Shown here: piece by piece, positions 39,401 through 51,400 of the stretch
Position numbering within the stretch: the first letter of the stretch is position 1
Layout: the number at the start of each line of letters is the position of its first letter
NCBI GenBank assembly: GCA_031763025.1
Contig: JASSKH010000009.1
Span: 2,170,001-2,234,000, forward strand
Direction of reading: 5' to 3'
Length of the DNA stretch: 64,000 nt
Source of the DNA: Macrocystis pyrifera
Lineage: Eukaryota; Sar; Phaeophyceae; Laminariales; Laminariaceae
Translations under genes and position numbers: made by a program
Notes under the pieces: model-generated
The model's database searches: none
What the model was told of the DNA's origin: nothing
Seen by the model: only the letters and a program-made list of their open reading frames with translations

Positions 39401-42400
39401 ATATAAAATATTCCAGTTTTTCTCCCACACATTCAAAACGCACGGTTCTCCCTACGCCGGCATGTCCAGCACCGTCTGTTTAGGTCGTAGGTTGGGATAG
39501 TACAGCTCGTACTTACGCCGTGCTTATCGTCGTGGCCATAGCGATTCGCAGCTGCTCTATACTCGTATAGCAGCAGTGCGGTTGCTACTTTTAATCTTTG
39601 CTGAGATCGTATCTATCGTTTTCGCTCTGACACTCGTATCATGATTCGTACGTCGCCTTCTGCCATCCGTGCGCGATGAGAGCACCACCACCGATGTCGA
39701 AACGCACGGGGTCTCTGGAGGCCCCTAAATAGCATTTCCATCCTCCTCCGCTCGTGTTCAGAGCCGTGCTGAGTTCGCGAAGCTTGGTCATGCTGAATTG
39801 CCTACTTACCAGGTACCAGGGGTCGTCCTGGGAAAAGCAAGCATACATACGTATCCCGCCGCATATACCAGGTAGGAGGTACCAGCAACCAACACAACAA
39901 TAATAACAGCGACATATAAATATATAGATGCCCATCGCCACCACCACCACCACCAGCAACCACCACCACTGCCGTCACCATCACCACCAGCAACAAGCTT
40001 GTGGTGGTGGTGGTGATGGTGGTGGTGGTGGTGGTGAGGATGGTTGATGATTTCTGGTACCTGGTACCCCGTTGGTTCTCCAGTGACGCAGCAGCACACA
40101 GCAACATAGGTATGCCCACCACCACCACCACTACCAGAAGCAGCAACCACGACCACCACCGTCACCAGCGACAAGCTTCCGCGGCTGCTGGTGCTCAACT
40201 GGTGGTGGTGGTGGTGCTTGACTTGAGAATGATTGTTGTCATTCTTTCCTGCGCTGACACGCGTCGCTGAACCATTAAGGCGACATCCCAAGACTATCTG
40301 AGCAATTATAGGGTTAGATGAAGAGGCGTTCTACGATAAAGGTTCACTCGAATTTTTCTGAGGCTCCTCACTTAAGGAGCTCCATACCTCACCCGAAGAC
40401 TGACTTCAGCCAAAATCAAATTGCATCCCGATGAATAACCCCATGGCCCAAGTGTACAAAACGCCATTTTCGAAACACGATTGGTATTCCAACGATTTTG
40501 GGTTGAGGAATCCCGTCATTCAAAAAACATTTTAGCGGAAAGGTGCTACCTCTATTGTAGAAACGCGTCTGAATACACTCGCTTCAGCAAACTCGGGTAA
40601 AACAAATCCGACACTCCCTATCACTTCTCAAGGCCACACAGGAGAGTATACTGAAACCAAGTAAATACAGATCACGACAAAAACTTGAAATCGTCCAGAA
40701 ATCCCCACCCACTGTTTTTTTTTTTCACGATGACCTTTTCCGGGAGGGTTATTGTTTATGGTTGTTGTCGGCCTAGACTGGAGTGGGAATATTACGTGCG
40801 CTCTTGCTGTCCCACACTAATTCCAAGTAACTTGCTTTGGTATATTTTATTTGCATGGATTATTGTTGTGTTGATGATGTTGGTTGCTGTTGTTTTAGGC
40901 CTTAAGTGGGAATATTTCATGTGCTGTTTCTGTCTTACTCTAATTCCAACTTTTTTTTCCCGTAAACGTAGGAGCAGTGCTAACGGGGTTACTACAAGAA
41001 CGATGGGATTGTGGATCGTGACGTATGGTCTCACAACTGGTCAAACTCAACACGTACAACATACCTGTCCAATAAAACCGCCCACAACGCATTGCCGCAT
41101 TGCAGTTATAACGGGAGTTTGACCACTTCAAGGCATCTGCCACGGTCCTTGTTCTCATCCCTCTATTATATAGTATACACTACTCGCAGTATTTAGGCTG
41201 ATACCTTTATTGCTATCATCCAATATGTTGTATTCTGGAGGCTGGAGGGAACTAAATATGGCTCATCGACTTCGATTCCAGGCGACGGTCAACATTTTTG
41301 ACACACGCCACCAAAATACACGAGATGTTCACGGCAGTCACGTTGACCACACTCGTACTTTCCACTGCTGCCATGGTGCGGTAGGGCAAGATCGCCTTCT
41401 CGGCTCAACTATCATATGAGTGATCTGATTCCAACAAGTAATGCAATTTTGAGCTGAAATTCGGCAAGCATTCTAACTAACAGGCATCTCATTGGTCCCG
41501 GCCTCCGGCGGCATGAAAACACATCTGTATTCTAACCGAAGCATGATACGGTTGTGAAATAATTTTAAAAAAAAAACGCGGATGGGGGGAAAATGGAGAC
41601 CCCCTGCTAAAGACCTTAATTTTCCTTTTCTTAGTCTTCAAAGCATGATTTCTGTCACGTATAATCTATACCAGGTATATTATAGTATCGCCCATAATTC
41701 CTCATGCCCCTCCCTCTCTACCCCCAGGAAATGTGTACGTCCGTGTTTTTCTCAAGCCTCTTCATTTTATTTATTTCCAGCCTCCCACATTCGCTTCATG
41801 ACTACTTCCTTCCTTCACTGTGGCTCTACCGCCGCGGGGGCGGGGTGGGCGCTTATTCCCTACCAGCACCGTATAGCACGCGAGACTACACACCCATAGT
41901 TGTGACGAATTTCCGAGACGATTTGCTCCAAGACAAGGGGGGTACACACAGCCAGAATGGTGGCTCGGGTGGGTGACACCAGTGGCTCCATACCTCACCC
42001 ACTACCCGACTATTACGGGGGACCATAGTAAATAGGAATAAGTATTGTTAATAAAAATGGGTAAATATATAGGTTTTGTGTGTGTGTGCCGTAGGTCCTA
42101 TTTACTATGGTCCCCCGTAATAGGTGAAAAAAAAATGTCTGGTGAGCGCAACCCGGTGGGCACTCACATCAGTGTGTACGCGTGTAACGACCAAAGCAGT
42201 AGGAACAGAAAACATGAATGGGGTTGCGAAGAGGTACGGTACCGCACTGTAGAGGAACAGCATCACGTGAGTAGAAACATAAATGGGGTTACAGAGAGGC
42301 ATAGTACCGCACTGTAGACGAATGGCATGGCTCTCCCGTGGGGCACGGTGGCAGCCCTTCCCTACAGCACTGCTTGGGGAGGTAGAAAAGGGCCCAACGC

Positions 42401-45400
42401 TTGGTGGGGTTGCGCTCGCACGACACCAGAAATGTAAAAATCCCACCCACCCCCATTTGCATCTTCTTTGACACGCCACCGACGGCACCGCCGCGATATT
42501 TCCGCCAAAGGTCGCTTGTTTTCATGAGCGAACGCGAGTTTCGAATTCAGACGGTCCCCCCCCAAAAAGGGACCCCTTTCGAGTTGTGCCTGAAGCGTCC
42601 GACGTGCGCCGTCCACCAACGCACACAAGTTGACGACAGTTACAAATATCCTGCTTGGGCGCAAGCTCCTAGCAACGGCTAAACTACAGTAGTGTGTCTT
42701 CTTGTTTTATGCCGCTTTTTCCCCCCTCGCGTTTGCTTTGGCAGGGCTTGATGGTGGATCCCGCTGTGGCGGTTGACGGACACAGGTGAGAGAGGGTATT
42801 GCGCCGTTTTTCCTAAATTTTTCATGGGGTTGCGACGCGACCAAGCTTTCTTCTCAGAATACATCTATATATATTTAGTTTTGGTTACTGTTCTGTAGCT
42901 ACTCCAACCAATCGAGACCGATGGGGCCAGAGTCTCTTTCCGTTTCACCTGGGTTGTGTTTCAAGGGTAACTGCGTCGATGTGCTTGGCGTGCAAGTAGC
43001 AAGTGCGTTGCCGAACGTCCATCTTCCACGGTGTGGATGGGTATTTGACGACAGTAGGTTTTTCACGGTAGTCAGTTTTTTTTCTTCCCTAACAGTAGAT
43101 TCGCTGAAGAATCAATACGAACTAAAGCACAATTGGCAAAACAAACGTGTGTACAAATGCTGTGCTGTGAGTATTTTTACTGATTTCAGTGTGTTTTGTT
43201 CTATTTCTCGTGGACCGTCTTGTCTACACCAAGCCTTTTTTTTGTAGTAAATCTTCGTGCTTGAAGGGTACATGTGATTTTGCGGGGTGAGGGGTGGGGA
43301 GAGGAGTAGGAAAACATGGACCCGGCTAACAAACCAAGCCATTCGACGTTGCCATCCACACGTGACGAAGTACGCACAAGGTGCCGAAGTCCGCCCCACA
43401 ACGGTTCTTAGTAGGTGAAAACCCGAATTGCTCCGTCCCGGTATTGTAGGGATATGAGGGTATATGGTCATACGACTACGGCCATGCATAACAATGTTTA
43501 CCCCCCCCCCCCCCCCCCCCCCATGCGACGCCGAACACCTCACGGCGCTTCGCGCTTGGTGCACAGGCAATGTCTGAGTGGTCGGTGAAAACCCAACGCA
43601 CTCCGTCCCGGCATTGTAGGGATGCGAGGGTCTATGGTCATACCACTACGGCCATACATAATATCGAGTACACTCCCCCCCCCCCCCCCCGCGCCTCCCC
43701 TAACGATGTATTTTGCTGCTGTAGCTATGAGCGTCACGCAATACTGGAGTGGTTCTCAGCGTGCACCAGCAGTGGAAGACCGTATAGTTCTCCCATGACG
43801 GGTGAGGAGATTCGCAGCGGAGACGTGACGAGCAACCTCGCTCTCAAGAGCAGGATACAGGTGGGGGTCAGGGTCGCTCGTGCCGGCTACGCGTGTACGT
43901 ACAGCACGGGTGAGAGCGGCAAATCGGCCGACTTTGAGTTGGACTTCATTTGTGCAAGCAGCTTGTCTCTTTTAGTACCGCACTGTGCTTAAACGTACCT
44001 AAATCTGATTATTACGGGGGACCACAGTAAATGGGACCAAATATTGTTAGTAAAACTAGGGAAATATTTAGGTTTTTGTGTGTACCGTAGGTGCTATTTA
44101 CTATGGTCTCCCGTAACAGGTTTTTGTCCCTACTACGGTAGTGCAGTGCTGAAGAACTTTTACCAGTAAATCACCCCTGACATAAATAAACTCTGCTGCA
44201 AGGGAGTTGCTTATATGACACGGACCGCGTACAATATCGGGCATGCTTTATAGGACATATGCCTTTTAGGGCATGCCTTACGTTTGGGCTGGGCGAAGCC
44301 GGAGATCCACGCCGTCCGACGGACAATGTCCGATTATGATTTTGTTCACCTGTGTCTCCTTCCACCAGCGCACACAGTTTACGACAGCCAGGCATGCCTT
44401 AAAACAGCTGGCCTCTTTATTGTTACAGTTCTATGATACATCTCTATGTTCGTGAATATAAGATACGTTTGTAAATATTGTGAAAATTGAATTGTACCTC
44501 ATGTTATCGACCAGACTGGTAGCTCTTTTTGTTTTTCTTCCTTGTCGCGCTTCTCTCGGAAAGGTCGAAAGTCTTGCCCCGCAGCGTGGTTTCGGTTGTT
44601 GTATCTGTCCAAATAATTACCCCCACGCGTTGATTTCAGCTATTGAGTCAGCGAGCAGCGGAGAGTAATGTGCGACACTTTTTGTTAGTTTGGTTTTGTT
44701 TTCTCGTCGTTTCGTTTATCACAAGTCGGTTATGTGCGACTCGCCCATCAAATGATGTGTATCATACCTCAAGCATCCCTCCAAATCGGCTTTGGCGCAC
44801 TTTATTCTTCGTGGGAATCTTGGGGGGCTTTTCGGCAGGAGTGGGTGTTGGAAGGGAGCAAGGAAAATGATCGTGGGGCCGGCACCGACGGAGAAGATGA
44901 AGGGGAAGGTTCAAAGTCACCTAGGCGGGAGGACGGCATTCTCGACATCCACGTGAGGTTTAAGAAGTGCCTAGCAACACCTACAATAGGCATAATCTTA
45001 GCTCTACTATTGTACACTGGTAGTCCGGATTCCTACAGCAAAAGTAAGACACAGAAAAGCTGACCAAGGCTGAGTTTCTTACTCAAGAATGATTGCGCTC
45101 TACACTCTGCAGTACCTGTTAGTGTGACGACTCCCGTTTTTTTTTTTCCTGTCAATGGCAGCCTGCCTTTTTTAGTGCTCGTTGTCTTGGAAAAATCGTA
45201 TAGGTTATAGCATAGGTGCCCCGTATTGTATTGTACTGCTGTAGGGCTGCTACAACTCGCAGGTGACGTTTTTGGGATTTTTTAATGAAAGGGGGGGGTG
45301 GGGGTCTCCGATTTTTCACCGAGGCAGAGGGCCACAGGCTTGTGTGCCTTATCGTAGTCCTCATGAATAGGGACCTAAAGTGTTTTCTGAAACACGCACG

Positions 45401-48400
45401 CTTGCTTTCGCTCAAATCAAGATACCTGGTGTCTACCCTGCCCCCCTAACCACCTCTCCCCCCCCCCCCCCTATTATATATTATAGATGGGTTGGGTTGG
45501 CGTCGGTTGGCAACACTATAAAACATGCCGCTCACTACGTGAGCTAGACATCCAGGGTACCATTTTTTGTTTTTGTTTTTTTTTGGGCGGTCGCCCACAG
45601 CTGGTCGTCGAGTTATATCATTTGTGCGAAGTAAAGAACCTTTACTCTGCACAAGGGAATTGATCGTATCACGTAGTGTTCAAGGTAAGGCGCCCAAGAG
45701 GCAGTTACGTAGTACTCCCCATTGCTGTCTCTAGAAGTGGCTACACCGGAAATTAAACTAACTCATTGAAGTTGTCATCCGTACGCAAGTCCGCCTCACA
45801 AGCGGTTCTTAGTAGGATGCAGCTCACCCTTCATGTGACTCGCCGGACACCTCACGGCGCTTCGCGCTTGGTGCAAGCAACATCTGCCTGGTCGGTGAAA
45901 ACCCGACATGCTCCGTCCCGGCATTGTAGGGATGCGAGGGTCTATGGTCATACGACTACGGCCATGCATGAGATCGAGTACATCTCTACTATAGAGTACA
46001 CCCCCCCCCCCTAACCACCTCTCGCTACAGCAGTGCATCCCCGTCCGTTAAACTCGCACCTCTCCCCCGTGACGAACGCTGAAGAGGGTCGATCACGCCG
46101 CTGGAGTCGCACAAGAAAATGTTGAAAAATATATATATATTAACATTTCCTCTCAGCGTGTTTTACCGCGTGCCACTCTGTCCGAAAAAGTAAGGACCAT
46201 TTGGGTATCACTATTAGTACCCAAAATCCTTGCCTTTCCGGGCAGGGTGGTACCAGCAACAAGATACATTACAGAACGACAAGGTGCTGTTTCTGGCAGG
46301 GTTGGACGCGAAAAAAAATCCCTGCGTGTGAGTTTTTGTTCTGACATACGTGTGTTGATGGCAATGGATGCTGCGGGTGGGGTTGCGCAATGCGGACGTT
46401 CACAAAAGTTGGGGTTAAATAATCGGTCTACCGTTTGTTTCACTCGCGTCGGCCTCGAAGGGTTATTGCCTCGGCCAGGGTGGAATACGGCACCGAGCGC
46501 AGAGCCGCCGTCTCGTCTATTGGTAGGAGTCTTGACGATTAAATTACGAGTAGCATCAACCCGGAACGCTTGCTGGCGTCGAGTCATCGCGGCAATCCTC
46601 TTTGGTTGCGGAGGTGCGTCAATCTGGGAGCGAAACGCCTCCTTGCGCTGTTTCCGCGTCTGGATTTGTCTTGACTAGTAATCTTGGCGAACGAAACGCT
46701 GTATTGCGCTGTTTCCACATCTTCATGCTGCTTGGATGTGACGCCCCATCCTCGTTGTCGCCGCCATGATGCTCCTTGGACGCGAAGGCAAGGCAACCCG
46801 TGTTCGTCGATAATAGCAGCAGCATTAGTAGCGCTCACGTTTCGGTCGACCGCCTGCAATATACAGAAGGGCGGTTCGGCGGCTGCATATTCCTCATCTC
46901 TTTTCCCGCCCCCTTTCCCTCTGTCTGCGCCTGCGCTGGGGTACTGCGACACCGTACACCACACAACGTATCGCCGCTTCTAAACCTTCAGATCAAAGTC
47001 CGCTACGGCGACAAGACGTACGATATGCCCGTCAATCGCGCCTCTGGGACCTCTGGTATCGAGCGCATCAAGGCTTTCGTCTCTCGAAGAAGGGCATTGG
47101 GCGTTGTTGCGTCCACCGCAGAGGCAGGCGGTGGCGGCGGCGGCGGAAGCCGTAGAGGGTGCCGCAACCGTAAGGGGAGGAAGCGTCGGCCTGTTGCTCC
47201 AACGCCGGATACATCGATGATCTGCCCTAGGACGATCCGGCTTATCCACAAGGGCAATCGTCTGGTGAGGCTTGCGGCGATGTTCAGAGAGGGGATGGGG
47301 GATGTGTACCTCACGTTATGCATGGCTGTAGTCGTATGACCATCGACCCTCGCATCCTACCATGCCGGGACGGAGCACGTCGGGTTTTCTCCGACCAGGC
47401 AGGCATTGACTACACTAATCGCGAAGCGCCGCGATAGGGGGGAGTGTACTCATGGCATGCATGGCCGTAGTCGTATGACCATAGACCCTTGCAGTTAGGA
47501 GGGAGGGAGGGGGGGGGTGTACTCGATAGGAGAGATGTACTCGATCTCATGCATGGCCGTAGTCGTATGACCATAGACCCTCGCATCCCTACAATGCCGG
47601 GACGGAGCATGCCGGGTTTTCACCGACCAGGCGGACATTGCTTGCACCAAGCGCGAAGCGCCGTGATGTGTCCGGCGAGTCGCATGAAGGGTGAGCTGCA
47701 TCCTACTATGAACCGCTCGTGAGGCGGACTTGCATATGGATGACAGCTTCAATGAGCTAGTTTAATTTCCGGTGTGGCCACTTCCAGCGACAGCAATGGG
47801 AGTACTATGTAACTGCCTCTTGGGTGCCTTACCTTGGACACTACGTGATACGGAGGGGGGGGGGGGGGGGAGAAGTGGGAGGGGGGGAGGGGAAACATCT
47901 TAGCTGTGATACGAAGTATGTGCGAACTTTGAGGATGTTTTTTTTATTTCATAATTTGCTGCTTCGACGGGAAAACATTTTTTGTAGCGGTGGATTGGAG
48001 GGGCGTGCGCTTGTTGTGACGTGTGCGCAGGGCCGCGATCGATATATCGCTTTCTTGGAATGCCGTTGTGGTTGCAGGTGGAGTAGCGTTTGTCTGCAAG
48101 CCAAAGAAAGCGCCATCGGCAACACGCGACAGGCGGCTGGCTACTTGAGCCCTATCCAAGAGCCGTGATTTCAGGAGATGTTTTTATTTTAATCGGTTGT
48201 TCTCGCTGTTTTGATGATCTCCCACTGTATGTTTCTCATGATAGACCAAACTTACGTGGGAGGAATACGGATAACGCCGTTTTCGATACCCAAAGGCAGC
48301 GCGCACACCCCCTCCCCCCTGGTCGCGCACGCTCAAACATGGGGCGAACGATATGTATATACATGTGCCCGATTTCTAGCCTCACCCTGTTGTGCATGGT

Positions 48401-51400
48401 TTTGTTTCGCAGCAATACTCGCTACTGGGCTTGCTGGAGGGAGATGTGGTGCTAGCGCTTGACGTGGAGGTGCCGCAGTACGTGTCGTTCACGGTGAAAC
48501 TCGAGCAGTCGGGCGAAAGGGGCATGTTTCTGCTTGCCCGTCGGGGAGAAACGAGCTTCTCCATCAAGCTCCGCCTGTGGGCCCGGCGTGTACTGAGGCG
48601 CCCTAGCACCACTGCGTGAGATATACTTCGTATATATATATATATATACCGCAACAAGAAAAAACGTAACCTGCGTTTTACGGTTGCGTCGTTGGTGTCT
48701 GAATAGTGCATTCGCCATGATCGGTGCCTTTTGTGGTGTTGACAGTTTCAAGCATGTGTGTAGAGGGCGCGCGGCGCGCGAGGACGGGGGGTCTTGTACC
48801 CCCCTCCCCTCTTTCCCTCTCCGGGACAGTTTATTTATGATGCAAGCAGGTTTTGTATGATGGTCAGTAGCTTTTGTAATCTCTCTCCGGAACAGCTTTT
48901 AATATCGTAAGCAGTTTTATAGTGGGTAGATTTTGTATTGCGGACAAGTTCTCGCTGTGACCGGTACCAGGTTCCATTCTGTCTGAATATTAGAACCGCT
49001 CTGGTAGTGTTCATGTTAGTGCCAAGACGGTTCTTATTTTTGCGGATATATTTACTGTAGTACGATTTTTTTTACGTTCGCGTTATTATTAGTGACGGCT
49101 GTCCGTCACTCTACCCCCCCCCCCCCCTTCTTGTACCCTGTCCGTAGCCTGTGGCATGGGCTTCGGCCAGCCGGTGATGGGGTGGAGATGGGCATGTGCC
49201 TGTCAAACGGCATGTGTCCCCCCGCCCCGAAGCCCTCTAGCATTGTCCTCGCGCAGACAGAGGGGGCGGGAGACGCAAGCGAGCAGCCTCTGGATGCTGT
49301 TTGCACCCTGGAGGTGTACATGGCCGATCCTTACAGGTGAACTGTCCGAACAAGCGAGTCGTGCCACCGAGCATGGAAGAGCTCTGCACCCAGCGCAAAA
49401 AAACGACTTAAGAAGTACGTATATAGGCATGATACGTGCAACCTGACGGGAAATGGCGTGGGCTACGACATGTAGAACCTACTGTATGTAGCGACTGAAA
49501 GTGTGAGCACAAAAGGGAGTGCAGAATTGTAGTCGAGTCTACCGACAGTACATAGGTTCCTTATCCCCGTTTGGGTGCTGTTGCAGATGCCGATCTAAAC
49601 AACTACTAGGTATATCGTTTGGTGCTACCGATCGTCTACGAGCAGCATGCGCGCAGCAGTACAGGTATATCATCTTGCGGCCGTGCCGGACTACGGCTGC
49701 TTGCATTATAACTCGGACACCAATTCTATCACTACCTCCTTTTACGCACGATCGTTTCTGTGTTGGTCACTTTTTACCGTATTTTTTCTCCTCTGAAGTC
49801 CCAAGAGAGTTAACAATGGTTGGGGAACCCCGTCAGACAATTAAAAAATGGGCCCAAAAGTACCCCCCACACACACAACCGCACTGTAGAGGCATGGCTC
49901 AAGCGAACGATCGTTTGCGGGGAGTGAGTGCCAAACGTCCCCAAGTGAGTACACGCCCGGTTGGAAGTGGGGCTCTCCGAAACGGGAACCTCATCGTTTT
50001 TGTTTTAGGACACAAGGTTTGCCTACGGAGGCTTTCGGGCGTGGGGCGATGCAAGGTAAAAATACGGTGACGTTTTCGTAAAGCTGAAAAGGAACGAAAC
50101 GCCCGCCAGTTTTTTTTTTTTCAAGTCTTTACGACCAGCGAAAGGGTATTGGTACATTAATTTTTGAGGGGTTGAAGCCCGGTGCTTAGAGATGCTATTA
50201 ATGGGAGAATTTTTTCTTGGGGCGCGCCAAGGCGTCTTTTTGGCCTCATCCCCCACGAGTGTAGATAGCACTGCACTCCCATTTTGGGGAGACATCACGT
50301 AGAATTATGATAAAAAATTCGTAGGCGCTTCTGTGAAGCGCGGTACTACCATGGGGATTATACTAATGAGAACCCCAACATGCTGTGAAAAAAATCTGTA
50401 ATATGTAGGTTTTTGTGTACATGCTGAGTCCTGATTACTATGGTTCCCCGCACTAGAAGGGTTGACAAGGCCTCTTTCGACCTTATCTTTTGGTCTTAAC
50501 ATTTTCGTTTTTGTTTAGGGGGGCTGTCAGTCTAGAGGTCAAAATGCGGTCTCCTGTTGCTACAACGCACTTGGTATATCATATTTGGTGCCTATGCTTA
50601 CGTGTTTGTGCCGCAGGTCTACTTCGAGCTCAAGGCCTTCCCTCACGAGACTGGACGCTGTGAAGCAGCTGTTCCATGCCTACATCAACAGGTGGGGCGA
50701 GGCAGACGCGTGGAGGGAGACTACTAGATGTATACGGGAACCGAACGGAGAATAGCAATAGTCCGTGCTATGCTGTAAGAGAGAAAGGGCAAGCCCGCCG
50801 TGGTGAACGCGCGGCGTGAGTCCCCTCGTTCTGGTAAATGTTACTGTATGCTATTGTTTTGAGCTCCAAATATCGGTTATGTTGCTCAGATTGTTTCCGT
50901 CGCGGGGTTGACAGCTGGCAACAGATACAACAACAGGTATTTACGCCGCTCGTTTGACTCCCCGCTCGCTACATACGGTACATGGTTGTCTCTTGCATGA
51001 GTTCTGATTACCTTTTCAGAGCACGCCGCCTGTGAAATCGGCGAGGACGTGGTTTTCCCGCGCCAAGCAGATTCGCGTACGTATCGCGTCTTCACCCTTG
51101 TGCAAAACACCCACGTTTATCGGAGCAATCTACTTGGGACTAAAGTGGGGTGATTTTCGCAGTATTATTGGTAGAAGGGTTCATAGTATATACCAGTATG
51201 CTATATTTAAAAGAGACCGCGGTCTAACCCCTTGGCTGACCGCCCCCCCCACACTAAAACTAGCTTGCTAAGGCCAAAACAGGCCTAAATAAGACCAAAA
51301 GGGGCCTCTGCACATAGCCAAAAGAGGCCTCTGAACAAGGCCAAAAGAGGCCGCTATAATAGGAGACCGGTTTTTGACCCGTGGATTGACGGCCTCCTAC

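Larger units (their letters stand above)
37934..42744 (+). other. Intron 18 (4.8 kb), inside the U-box
   Basis: The longest intron splits the U-box coding sequence. It contains the triplet arrays, a MITE A copy at 42010, and repeat pieces such as ATTCCAAGTAA..GGGGTTA (about 38155-38205, also near 34850 and 40815-41000). No additional exon with conserved features was found. Confidence 0.6.

Noticed and set aside
39806..40291. Minus-strand frame with long histidine runs.
   Set aside because: It is a translation of CCA/TGG triplet repeats with no domain or splice support.
50009..50055. A tidy 47 bp exon candidate between TTTGTTTTAG and GCAAG-GTAAAA.
   Set aside because: Its length is not a multiple of three and it would break the frame between exons 24 and 25, which fit directly in phase 2.
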